Shown piece by piece: positions 1 to 12,600 of a stretch of 64,000 bases of DNA. Location of the stretch: NCBI GenBank assembly GCA_037903475.1, contig JBAJFG010000089.1, positions 434,001-498,000 of the forward strand, in the 5' to 3' direction. A program made the translations under genes and the position numbers. The first letter of the stretch is position 1. The number at the start of each line of letters is the position of its first letter. This stretch comes from Ancylostoma caninum (taxonomy: Eukaryota; Nematoda; Chromadorea; Rhabditida; Ancylostomatidae). The notes beneath the pieces were generated by a model that saw only the letters and a program-made list of their open reading frames with translations, made no database searches and was not told the origin of the DNA.

Positions 1-611
1 CTGCAACAGTGCTTCTCTGCAGTGCCTTTGGTATCACTTTTTCGAATTATAAAAGCAGTTGTCCACTAGCGTTGCTCGAGATAATCGCAGAACTTAGCAC
101 ACAGCTTAAAATGAAACACCGCTCAAATTTTCAAGAGATTTTGCCTTCATTATACCAGATTCGAAACTTTCCATGCATCTCCGACTGAGACAGTGAAACG
201 CCCATGACGAATAATTCAGTTGCAAGATCCACGATATTTTGAAAGTTCCCAATTTCATGTGCATCATGAAATGTATTTGTATGGTCTATTAGCTTATAGA
301 GGGCGCCCGATCCGACTTTGTCCGCAATTACGACTTTTCCTGCAGAATGCGTCTGAAAAGATATTTCAGCGAATTACAGTAGGAACACATCAGAATGGAA
401 GGGATCACACCACATGCATATCAAAAAAGTGCAAAAATAGATCAGTTAGCCGAAAAAGTGATGAGGTCGTAATTGCGGCCAAAGTCGGATCAGGCGCCCT
501 GTGTGAATTAATGGACTGTACTTGTCAAGAGTACGCGAAGTCGTGCCGTACACCACTTAAGCACCCGTTGTCAGTGTGTTTGAATTAATTATTTGAGTTG
601 CACATTTCAAG
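1..611. other. Non-coding stretch, probably intron of the USP47-type gene
   Basis: No exon could be supported here. Open frames in this stretch lack flanking splice signals and recognisable motifs. A clear acceptor (ATTTCAAG) ends the stretch and exon 612-756 begins in phase 0, so this is most simply the intron before that exon. An inverted repeat lies at 301-499. Confidence 0.5.
301..499. repeat. Inverted repeat (MITE-like), 34-bp arms
   Basis: Positions 301-334 and 466-499 are reverse complements apart from two mismatches; both arms share GATCCGACTTTG and GCAATTACGAC. Weaker similarity continues outward for about 20-30 bp on each side. The spacer is 131 bp. No target duplication was identified, so this may be a decayed inverted-repeat element lying in intron sequence. 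Confidence 0.6.
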
Positions 612-3600
612 GTGTACTGTGACAACGGAGCCAAGGGAGACTCTTTGCACGAAGTTGAGGAGGACAGAGGGAAGGCGTTGAACGAGACCATGATGTTTGC
701 TGTCTTGGACAGAAAGAAGTTTGCTCAATTCCTAACCGTCGAACTTCCTCCACCAGGTATTACAGAGCTTTTATTGCTTTATTCTTGTTGGGTGATGAGC
801 AGTTATCCATAGGTGCGGTAGTCGGAGCCGAGGCTCTCCCTCCCTTAACTTTGGACAGGGGTCCGGCAGACCCCCTTCACTTAAGCGAAGGAGAGGAGAC
901 CGGTAAAAGACAATTAATAAAAGTTTTTTTGGTGATGGAAACGATGAAGGAAATGAGAAGAAGAAGGACGCAAATGAGGGGTAGGCGAAGCAACAGAAGG
1001 CAATATCAGAAAGTTGGATGGAAAAATTCTTATTAGGAAATGTTAACAAACATTTAATGAAAGATTGTAATAAATGAGTGTGCAGTGTGAGTCGGCCAGA
1101 ACAAATGACTTATAGGTCACGAAATTCGAGTCGGACCACTGAATTGAACGGACTACAAGGGGTTGAAAGAATTAGTAATAACACGGCTGTGAGTGAAAAT
1201 TTCCATAGGGTGAAGGGTATCCCAGGATAGCTGAAACCCAGGAGATGAAGAAGGCACCCTGTTTGCTTAGAACAAATGAAAATTTGCGGAACCGTTTGCA
1301 TCTTTCGAAAGCAATGCTTTTCGCGGCAGTTTCAGTTCTATGGCTAATAAAAGTATTAATAGGAAGTGAATCAAAAATGGGACAGTCCAGGGAAGAAGAG
1401 GAGGAAAAACTGTATAATCTGAAACCAACTGCAAATGTTTTAGTGAATATCTTATGGGAACCAAATTGAGGTGTTTGAGACCGGCGAAAATAGCGAGAAA
1501 CAGTAGGTTCTTCACAAATTTCTTTTCGTACACAAAACCAAATGAGATGTTCAGGACATGATAGTGAAGTAGAAGAAATTCTCTACCGATCCGTATATGA
1601 TATGATGGGTAGAAGTCTGTCCTGCGTTGTGCAGGAGGGAGTGGAGCCAAAACCAGTAGCTCCGGCCAAAAGCGAGACAGTGCAATGAGCGAGGAGGGCG
1701 CAGAGCGAGCACCGGAGCCATCCTTAGGAGGCCGGCTCCGGTACCCTTCACTTTTAGCGGGAACGACTTACAACGTCTTTCCAGAAAAAAAGACGAGTGA
1801 TATAGGTGTAATTTCACAAAATGTGCTCACTATGTACCCTTCACTAATATATCCACGTTTCAATTAAGCAAGTTATAAGGGAAAAACAGCCGTTTTTTGG
1901 TACTTTTTAGTATTATCAAAAGGGAAAGGGTTGCTGTGGGTGAATTATAGGGTACTGGACACGAGGAGGTAGGATATGAAGTGCTGATATTCCTAGGACG
2001 CTCCCGTTTTAGAAAGAACCGCAATTTGAATGTTTTTTCATGTTGAAATTAGTGCCGGATTTTCCTCGTCGAGGCGATGACTCATCGCGCTGCCGCCGTC
2101 AGTTTGCTGCAGATGGGAGAGTATACCTGAGCTTGCCTAAATAGATGAAGGCAAACGGCAACTGAAATACTAACACTTGCGTCTGTAATGTGACGATCCC
2201 CCCCCCCTCTCTTTACGGTCGACGACCACCCTTCACTTTTGGCACCGTTGACAGGCTTCAGACCATTCAGACCCCTTTCACTTCGCAGACTCTGGCTCTC
2301 CCCTATCGCACCTATGGAGTGATGAGGGTTAGCGTGAGCATATAAAAGAGGGCGGTGGGTACGGTTAGGTACAAATGAGATGGAACCAACAGTGGAGGTG
2401 GTGGCAGACGGAACAAAGGATAGAAACACACATTGTACACCTACTATAGGGTGCCATTGTTTGACGCTCACCACTATTGGGCCCCGGTATAGCCATTACC
2501 CGGAGGAGAACACGTCGTATACTGTTCCTCTTCCTAAGTGGCGCAGTCGCGCTTCTCCAACAACACCTAGTTCCGCCTACGCATAGGTGACTATGACGCG
2601 GCTATGGCTGTGACGTGCAATTTTGGATGGAGCTGCCCCAGCGTACAGATGTGGGGAGTCGCAGGCTGACGTTTCCAACGGTGTAATAAGAGGATGTGCC
2701 GAAATATGTCTTTACGCTTTTAAACTTTTAGGCGCCGGCGCACCCTTATCACAGCAGTGGACCCGTTTCCCCCACTTCTGGGCGCCGGCGCACCCTTATC
2801 ACAGCGGTGGACCGGTGTCCCCCACTTCTGGGCGCCGGCGCACCCTTATCACAACATCGGGCCCGCAATGAGTCTGTCAACAGCTTAAAGATGTGATTGG
2901 AATAGGATAACCGCCCTACACTACCCTCAAAACAGGATGAACGAATTTCGTGACACACACACACTTACACACATAGACTAAGTGTGACGGGAGCGGCCTG
3001 TGTAGGATGGTCTAGGGGTATTTCGCAATCCTTTTATTCCAAGCGATTCGTCGAAAAAGAGATACAACTGAGGCTGCGCCGGCCTTATATAGCCTGTGGG
3101 CGGGGCGTCGGCACGGGCGCGCGCATATAAGGCACTACGCTATTACGAAATAACAGTAGAAACTACAAGAAAGCAACTTCAAGATTATCGAATGGAATAA
3201 CGATACAGGTAAGTGTATAGGAGAACAGAAATACTTCAGAACACTTCGAGTAACATATTCTATCTACATGTCCCTCCGGGAACAAGAGTCGTCTCGACTC
3301 ATTTGCGTGGGTTTTCCTTGCCGGCTCGCATCACTTTGTCATCCCGACGATGGCTGTGAGAACGTGGGTCATCTGGGCGATGGCTTGACGTACGCGGTTC
3401 ATCCTCATGACGGCTTGTGTGACGTTGGTCGTCTGGACGGCGGCTCGATCGTTGCTCATCTCGAATACGGGCTTCACGGCTGCTGCATCCGGCACGATTC
3501 TGGTGGTCTCCTGATCGAGTGGGGCTGTGAGAGCGGCAATCCCGCTTAGCTTGGTCTCCGTGCGGACTGCGCATGGTGGGGGAGGAGTTGCGGCGGCGTT

Positions 3601-6600
3601 CGTGTGGGGCACGGAAGGTGATATTCATGTCGTGCCGACGGCGCTCGGGATCCTGGATCACATAGAAGTTGGGCATGTGCTCTTCGCGTCGTCGCTTGGC
3701 TTTCAGCAGTTTTTCCTTCCGCCGTCTCTCCTTTACCTCCGCAGATGCAAAATCGAACTCCTTGATCTTGATGACATCGTTGATGGTTAAACGCATCTTC
3801 TCCAGGTATAGAAGGATTTGTCGGCCGCTGAACGGAGATTTCTTGAAACGGGGCTCCGTACCGAGGCAACCGGCTGGATGGGTGTAGGGGGCGCTGTCTC
3901 TTACCCCACTGTAGTGATCGCGAACCAGTGCCTCGAACCTCCTCGACGGATCGGTAAGGTAGCGGACGAACTCGGCACAAGTGTCCGCCATCGCTCTCCA
4001 TTCCTGTTCATTGTTGTCCTCGAATGGACTTGGGAAAAACATGAGGGTGCCTCCGGTCTGCAGATGCCTCTCTAGCGCCATGAGCAGCTGTCTCATGGCT
4101 CGGCTCTCCGGCATCTTATCTGGCCACGCAATGATGATCGACGGGGTGTGTTGGGTTTCCATCAGCTTCTTCGCCAGCGTCGACCACTCATCATACACGT
4201 ACATGGTCACGGCCTCGTCATAGTCGACTTCGGCATTCACCTTGGCGAAACTATGCGGCAGCGCGATGAACACCCTGAGATTTGGGTTCGGCGGCCCTCC
4301 TGGTACTTGCACATAGTCCAGCATCGAAATTGCGGTCGTCACGTACGCTCCCAGATCGTAACGTACGGGCCACGGGAACACAGCTGAGTGTTCGAACCGC
4401 TCTCCTTTGGCCATGTTGATGGCCTTCGCGTACTCCGGGCAACGTTTGCGATGAGCATCCATCGCGATAGCGATACCATACGGCGATAAGTACTGAGAGT
4501 TCTTCATTCTCAGCTCTCGCTCCTTATCGCTATTGCTCCAGCATTCTTCTTCGGATATCGATGCGATGTTGGCAAGTTCGAACATGTCGTTGACGACCTT
4601 TGAGCGAGCCACCCAAAACGTGAGGTCAGGCAATGCACAGTGAGCCATCTGGCCAAACAGTCCGCACCCGCAACGGCGGCGCAAGTTCAGTACGTAGTCG
4701 GCACCGATGAGTGTCCTGAAACAGATAATTTTACTGCTCGTGGGACTCTCCTCAGTAGGCTTTTTCTTGGGTCTTCCTCTTTTTCCGCGACTCTTTTTAG
4801 TCTGGATTGGCTCATTTGACACTCCCGGTGGAAGTTTCCTTAACGTATCGAATGGCACCCTTACCGGTTCCTTGTTACTACCGATCAGCGTTATGAGTGC
4901 GCTATTCTCACTAGTGTCAATTACGCGATACGGTCCTTCCCACGGGTTTACCAGTTTTGGGTTCTGCGCCGATTGTTTCTCACTGGGAATTCTCATGTAT
5001 ACCCGATCCCCTACTTTAGGTGGGTTGCGGCATACACGCTTATCCTTATCATACCCAGACTTCATCTTTTCCCTCATTTTCTGGTTGACGTCGCGAGCAT
5101 ACTCCCTAGCGATCTGTTTCTATTTCCTGCGCGTAGCTGTCAAGGTCGACAGCATACTTGCTCACTTCGTGCCCAGGAACTGCGTTCCACGGCACATAAG
5201 CATCGAAACCGTGAAGTAAAAAGAAAGGGGACTCGCCCGTTGACTCGTGCACCGACGTATTGTAAGCGAATACGCAAAACGGTAACATTCTGTCCCATTC
5301 AGTTGGCACCGACACTTTCTTTTTCAGCATACGGATGAGGGTCTGGTTAAACCTTTCGGTTACGCCGTTTTCACGTGGGTTATAACCCTTCGTAAAAACG
5401 TGCTCAATTCCCATGAGCTCTCGTAACTCCTTCATCAGTTTATTGTCGAATTCACCTCCCTGATCCGAGAGGATACACTTTGGTTGACGAGCACCTTCCG
5501 CTATCCATCTTTCGAAGAATACGCGAGCCACGCATCCTGCAGTTTTATTGGGAATCGCGTATGCTCCGCCAAACTTTGAGAAGTGATCTATGATGGATAG
5601 AATGTAGCGGTTTCCATCGCTCGTCAAACCCATCTCTACTATGTCCATAGCCACGATCTCGTAAGGCTTTGAAGTAACGATTGGTTTCAGTGAAGGGACC
5701 ATGGCTCGACGTCCATTATGGCAAATGCACTCTCGGCATTCCTCTGACCATTTCAGAACATCGCGCCTCATTGTTTCCCAGAACACTCGCTTTGATAGCT
5801 GCCTGATCACTTTCTTTGGACCAAAATGTCCGGCAAGCAGTCCCGCGTGTGCCTCATTGAACACTGACCTCCGCTTACTTGGTGGAACGACTCTCAGACA
5901 AACATCCTTCTCCAGCAAGGATAACAAACCCTGGTCCATCATAAAGTCAGCAACTTTGAATTTCCTGTTGGTTTCCGGGAAAACTACGTCGCTTCCGAGG
6001 TTTCCTTGCTCCAGGTCTTTTATTATCCGACCATAAATCTGATGTTGTCGAAGTTCCTTGGTCCACTCTGGTTCTTCAGTGATCGCGGCTACTATTAGCT
6101 CATTGGGGATTTCCTCTCCTCCATCGCAATCTGCTACTGGAGTTGCACCACGACTCAGCGCATCCGCTACGCGGTTAGCAGCTCCTTTCAAGTATACGAT
6201 CTTCAAGTTGTACTTTTGTAGTTCAAGCGCCCAGCGAAGCACTCTATCCGAAACAGTGGTCCGCTTAAAAAGAGCAGTGAGGGCTTTGTGGTCCGTGAAC
6301 ACTTCCACGGGGAGTCCATAGACGAACATATGAAACTTCCTTAGTGCGAAGACCACAGCTAAGGCTTCAAGGTCCGTTACGTGGTACCTTTTCTCAGCAC
6401 TTGTCAGGCCTTTCGACGCGAAAAAGATGGGGTGCAGGAAGCCATCGTCCCCCTCCTGACTGAGGACTGCCCCCAGTCCTTGATAACTTGCATCAGTATG
6501 GATCCTGAATGGTCTTCGTCCACTCCTAGCTCCTTCGATGTCTGGCTGAGCCAGAACCGGCGCTTCCGTGATTATGCGTTTTAGCTTCTCAAAGCATAAC

Positions 6601-9600
6601 TTTCTGCTGGCATTCCACTCGAAATCCGTCTTCTCTGAGGTTAATTCATGTAGAGGCGCTGCCACTTTCGAGAACCCCAATACAAACTTCCTGTAGTAAG
6701 AGCAAAGTCCTAAGAAAGTGCGGAGTTCTGAGCGGTTCTGCGGCAATGGATATTGTACTATAGCCTCGACCTTTGCCGGATCCATGTGTATCCCCTCTTT
6801 GTCAATGACATGTCCGAGAAACTCGACCTTATCCTCGATTAGGACACACTTTTTCGGATTGAGCTTTAGTCCGGCATCCTCCAGCTTCTTGAAGACGTTT
6901 TCGAGCGTGGCCAAATGTTCTTCCATCGAACTTGTCGCTACCATGATATCATCCAAGTAGCAAAATACTCGGTCCTCTAAGAGTGGGCCTAACACAGCGT
7001 GCATCAGTCTTTGGAAAACTGGTGGCGATTGAGCCAAACCGAATGGTAGTACCAAAAACTGATATAGCCCCTCCGTGGTGGTAAACGCGGACTTTTCTTT
7101 TGCATCCTCTGAAAGTGCTATTTGCCAGTAGCCTGACGAGAGATCCAAAGTGGAAAACACTTTCTTTCCTTTGAGGCTCTGGAGGATGGTATCAATTGTC
7201 GGTAGTGGGTAACTGTCGACTTTAGTAACTTGGTTGAGCTTCCTGTAGTCGACACAGAGCCTGAGCGTTCCATCTTTCTTTTGTACAAGGACGATGGGTC
7301 TACTAGGTTCGATGACTTTTCGGTCCTGAAGATCTTTTAGAATCTGACGGAGTTCCACTCTGGTCGCCAGTGGGATGGGCCTTGCTTTCTGTTTTATAGG
7401 TGCGGCGTCGCCTGTGTCTATGGTGTGCTCCACCATCTTCGTCTGTGTCAGCTCCTGATCCGTGACAGCGAATACGTGTGAACACTGCATCACCAACGCC
7501 TCCAAGGCTTCACTCCTATTGCCGTTCTTGTTGGCGTACAGAAGCTTTATCAGCTTCTCCTCCCTGTCTTCCGTCGTCGTTGCTGTGCGCTCCAGCATGT
7601 TACCTTGGTACTTGACTGGTTCGGTTTCCACAACTCTCGATTTCTCAAGGTTGCCTATCGTTTCTTCTAGCTTGAAGACTTTTGGCTCCGTTCCAGTATT
7701 GGTGACAGGTATATCCAGCTGACTGGTATCGCCATCATAAACTACATCAGGAATCAGGCTAGAATTCGACCATAGAATCCCACTTTCCATCGTTGTTCCG
7801 CACTTGATGGGCACCGTCTTGGTCTCTCCAGGTCTGATGTACACCCGTTTTGCAACAGAAGCAATCAGCTGCTCTGGTTTCCTTTGTCTCCGCCTCTTTT
7901 CGCCATTCTGGACTTCTTTTCTAGTGCTACTCGAAGGTTTCTTAACCGTAGCATCCACTGGAAGCATCAGCTTGCTCTCAGGAATAAGGCTGAATCCGAG
8001 CTTGCGCAACGCGTTAGTTCCTAGTACCAACATTCCGTCGCCTCCTGGCATCACGAAGAGTGCGATCCTCTGTTCCACGCCACCATTCAATCGTAGCGTT
8101 AATCGCACTGCTCCCTTGAATGTCATTTTGTTCCCGGAAGCATCGAAAATAGATTGCTGCCGATCCATTTCGATCTCTTCTACATCCCTGTTGAGGTCAA
8201 AACCTGCTGCTAAACTCGCCTGAAACATTTCCAGGGGGATAATGCTTATCTGCGAGCCAGTGTCCAGTAGCGCTTTGCGAGACAAACCTAACAGCCTCAC
8301 ATCAGCTACCGTTTGTTCTCCAAACAACTCTTTCTGGGTCTCACAGGCTTCTACAGATCCACAAATCCACTTGTTCAAGGATGTGGTGAAGATCTTGGGC
8401 GCGGCAGGATGTTGGTCGTCGGATTTATTGCTTGCCATTTTCTTGTTAGGCTCTTTACAGTCGCGTCGGAGATGTCCGGATTCGTTGCAGTTGAAACACT
8501 TCGGTATTTTACTCCTTTCCTTCGTTATTCCACTTCTTTCCTTTATTCCTACTTCTCCGCTAGTCTTGGTTCCTCCAGGGATACGCGAACTCCTTTCCGG
8601 AAATGGTTTCTGTCCTTGTTCCTGTGCAAGGTTCCGTTGGCTGAACTGTGGACGTCGCGGTTTACCTGCTTGAGTCACTTCCCGCAGCGTTGCAGCAACC
8701 TCCTTGCTTCGTTCACACCTCAGTGCCATGTTCTTTACCATTTCATAGGCGCATCCCTTTGGCGCTAGCTCCATTGTCGTGTAGAATTGTAGATACTCTG
8801 GCCATTCCGATAGCTGAGCCACCAGCTCTCGCGCTCGTGTGCGCGAGAGTTCTTCATCCGACGCATCAGGGTACGCCTTGCTGGTAAGGCTCTCGAGCTC
8901 CAGGCAGTAGCGCGTGACGTCCCCCTTCTTCCTGAGGCGCTTGAGCTCCATATACGCTTTCATCTGCTCTGCCGAGTCGTTGAGGTTGAATTTCGCCTTG
9001 AGCGATTCCACCAGGACGTCGAAATCCCCCTCCCTTACGTGCCTCGGAAGAGCTTCTGCCACAGCTCTCGGATTGCCATCCAACTTTGATAGTAGAAGAC
9101 GAACCAACATGTCATTACAAAGTCCCAACCCTTGGTATTTTATAGTAAACCGCGTGATGAAATCATTAAATTTCCTTCCTTGCGGGTCCTTAAATACCTC
9201 AACCTCCGGGAGTGCCATGGCCGCAAACATACGACCCATATTAGCGTCAATGTTGTGACACCCACCTTGGTCTTGCCTGGATGTCAACGTCGATCGGGAC
9301 GGTGCCGGTATCCGTGGCCTCACGTTGCCTGTCTTTTCTCGCTGAAATGACATGGCTGGTGGGTCATTCGGATTCATACACAGACGAGGCTGACCGTGTT
9401 TTCCTGCACACCTACCTTGAGCAGCCGCTATCGGGTCAAACTCCGTGTAATATTCGACGTCGCCGAACTCTCCTGCATTCAGCTGCTCATACACGGGCTG
9501 TTTCTGGCTGCCACTGGTCGACGGACCCTGGGTTACGTTCGCAGGCTCCTGAAATTCAGCTGATGTTAGCCGATTTTTCCTCTGAGCCTGTAATTTTTTC

Positions 9601-12600
9601 ACTTCTTCTACTACTTCCGTTGAATTTACTTGCAAAAGATCGGCAAGTTCTCTCATACACCGATCGTCGTGGTCTGCTTGAGAAAGAGTTTCATCAAGCA
9701 CTTCAACCATGTTTTTGGTCACTAGTTGCGATAATTTACTCAAATCGTCGCCGATCTTATCCAAATTTGCGAGCTCTGTAAGAAGTGCGGCACGATCGCT
9801 GTCTATTACAGCATGCGCAACTTGTAATAGCTCTTCATTCGTCCTTGTCGACGAGCGTGTCGACCCCTGGACAAAACTATCCGCGATAAGTTCAGGCGCG
9901 CTCTCGAGAGCATTCACGTGCTCGCGCATAACGCCCGTTAGATGTCTCACCTGGGCTTGGGTATTCTTCGCGAGAGCAGTAACGGTGCTCACGAGCTTGT
10001 CGAGTGTCGCGTTCATCGTCGCGAATTGCTGCGACATCGATGGTTCGTCGAGCAAAATGCGCTCGAGTTCTTCCGCGTTGATGTCGGAGACGTTATCGTC
10101 CATCTCAGTCTGGAAATAACGCTACGTCGTTTGATTGTATTGTTATTTGCCTCAGTTACGCGGTCTTAAGCTAACGCGACTACGCACACGTAACTAACGA
10201 CGGTTTCCTACGACTGCTCCAGGAGCAGTCTCCTAACACTCTCTGTGCTGTCACAACTAGGGCACGTACGCGGTGAGGCACACCAGGCACGTGACCGCTA
10301 GCTGTTCAGAGAGTGTTCGCTGCCTTCTCCGAGAAGGCAGGTTACTCGCCTTTACCGTGTAACGGCGTTAAGGCGGATGACGAATCGGGTTACAGGCTTT
10401 GTTCGGCCCCCATGTGACGGGAGCGGCCTGTGTAGGATGGTCTAGGGGTATTTCGCAATCCTTTTATTCCAAGCGATTCGTCGAAAAAGAGATACAACTG
10501 AGGCTGCGCCGGCCTTATATAGCCTGTGGGCGGGGCGTCGGCACGGGCGCGCGCATATAAGGCACTACGCTATTACGAAATAACAGTAGAAACTACAAGA
10601 AAACAACTTCAAGATTATCGAATGGAATAACGATACAGGTAAGTGTATAGGAGAACAGAACTACTTCAGAACACTTCGAGTAACATATTCTATCTACATA
10701 AGCCCGTTATTATAAGTCATGATATTGTTTAACGTATCGCTGATTCTGGACGGTGAGATAAAAAAACCGTAGTGAGCGAGCCCATCTTCATCTTTATGAA
10801 CAATGTGACCAGCTCAAGTACTTATTTCCTAGGTATTTTTCCATATTTCAGAAGAGATTGCTCGTGCACAAGCTACAAATAACGCGTACTCTGGTTCTGT
10901 ATGGACAGAAGTTGCAGCCAACAATAAGAAGCTGGTAAGAATGGTTTTCTCCTATTTTGACCAATTGATACCAAGTATTTTTTAATGGAATTAACGTTTT
11001 TCTCCTTGAAAACGGTTTCCTCGCTAAGTTTCAAAGTCATCTTTGATTTTGACAGCTAATTGTTATTTCAAGTCAATCTTTTGCTTTCGCTTCTGTCTCT
11101 GTTCAGTTCTTCTTCGTAAAGAGTAGAGGTTGGGGATTGTATCATACACAACAGCCGCTATGCTGTATTGCAATGAAGGCGACTAGTTGAGGCTACAGTT
11201 GGTGGCGATCCACGAATAGAGCGTCGAACGCAACACAAATACATTAGAACATTTCTAGTTGAAGAGCCCTGCCTCGTCAGCGTTTGCTTCCGCTCCAGTT
11301 ACTCCTCTAAGCGGAGCAAGTAGATCATCTTCTCGGGCAAGTGACTTTACTGGTAACGACTTTGCGGCTGATATTGGCAGCTGTTGCCAAAATACACCTC
11401 AGGTATTCGTTTACACATGGTGTGGAGTAAGGGAAGCAGCTTAGCCGCTAACTTCAATTGAGCTCAGATTAAGTAGAAAATTCACTGATATAACTACAGT
11501 AGATGCAAGTCAATAATGCTGGTAATCGCTAGTAGTCAGCAAACCTTATTCTCTCTCATTCTACGGTGAGGTTCCGGAGCAGTCAGCGATAGTCAACGAC
11601 AGTTGCAGAATGAGAGAGAATAAGGTTAGAGTGAATGAGAAAGGTAACCAATAATGATTAATCCAAATATTCGATTATTACATGGAGAGTTGATTTCTGT
11701 CAAAGAAAGATGTTCTCTCCTGCAGTATTTCATCCCTGCGTCAATGTCCAGATTTTCGTATGAAAAAAATATACAGGATACACTGATCACAACTGCATAC
11801 ATAGTCTATTACAAAAGTGCAGAAAAAAACCCCTTTTTCTGTTGGTTCTTTCGCGGAGAATTCGGGGTACTCATTAAGACATTTGTCGCAAGTCTGTGCA
11901 GCTGGCGATATCGATAGCTGGCATTGAGCACTGCCTTGTGGCAGATGTCTTGCACGTCTTCAATCCTCACCTAACCAAGAAAGTGAAAGACGGTTTTTTA
12001 AGAAATTCTGTGAGGAATCATGTATGGCATTGTGGTCAGCGTCGCCTGAGGATTTTCTATATGTGGTATCTAATTAGGCTAATTAGGAGGCATTCCAAAT
12101 ATAATTCTTTTAATCGGAACGTCTCTTTTTCCCTACGCTTTTTAGCCCATTGGAGGGGGTGGGGGAGTCCAAATGAAGGTTGGTACAACTATCATCAGGC
12201 ATTACTTCAAGGGTATTATTAAGATCATGTCAAGAATTCGTAAAAGTTTATTTTGGAATCGATCCTTTGAAGCGTTAGATGCGGGCTTCAGCTAAACTTT
12301 CCTGTTAGATTTTTAGTAGTTATATCAGCCACTTTCATAGGTTTCATCTTAATGTAGAAAAAGCTCGATCGTTGTTAGCATTGTCTCGGCTAAGCTGTGA
12401 CTCTAACAATGTTCTCATTTATAGATGTCGCCGAATGTTTCGGACGTCGAAGAGGCAATCAATGATACAGATTTCTCAGTGAGTACAATAGGTTCTCTTG
12501 CGTTTCCTGGCAAAATATTGTTCGTCTTTGTTCAGGCTTCATTTGCTGCTATAGCTGAACACGACAACGAAGATGTTTTCCGATCTCATTCTGGAACGCA

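Larger units (their letters stand above)
2983..10698 (-). mobile_element. Ty3/gypsy-type LTR retrotransposon, nearly intact
   Basis: The element is 7716 bp, transcribed from the minus strand, with 286-bp direct repeats that begin TG and end CA and differ at only two positions (3173/10603 and 3231/10661). A 4-bp TAAG flanks both sides (2979-2982 and 10699-10702). Coding order is gag, protease, reverse transcriptase, RNase H, integrase, which is the Ty3/gypsy order. The only break seen in the polyprotein is a frame change near 5106-5120 inside the integrase C-terminus. The near-identical LTRs and target duplication indicate a recent insertion. It lies antisense in an intron of the USP47-type gene. 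Confidence 0.95.

Noticed and set aside
2623..2871. Open frame encoding repeated proline-rich peptide over the 50-bp units
   Set aside because: The frame follows directly from the tandem repeat, is open in several frames at once, has no start or splice context, and recurs only where the repeat does.
3299..4715. Envelope glycoprotein gene in the LTR element
   Set aside because: Position fits, but no signal peptide, membrane anchor or cleavage-site pattern is visible, so only an unknown accessory domain is claimed.
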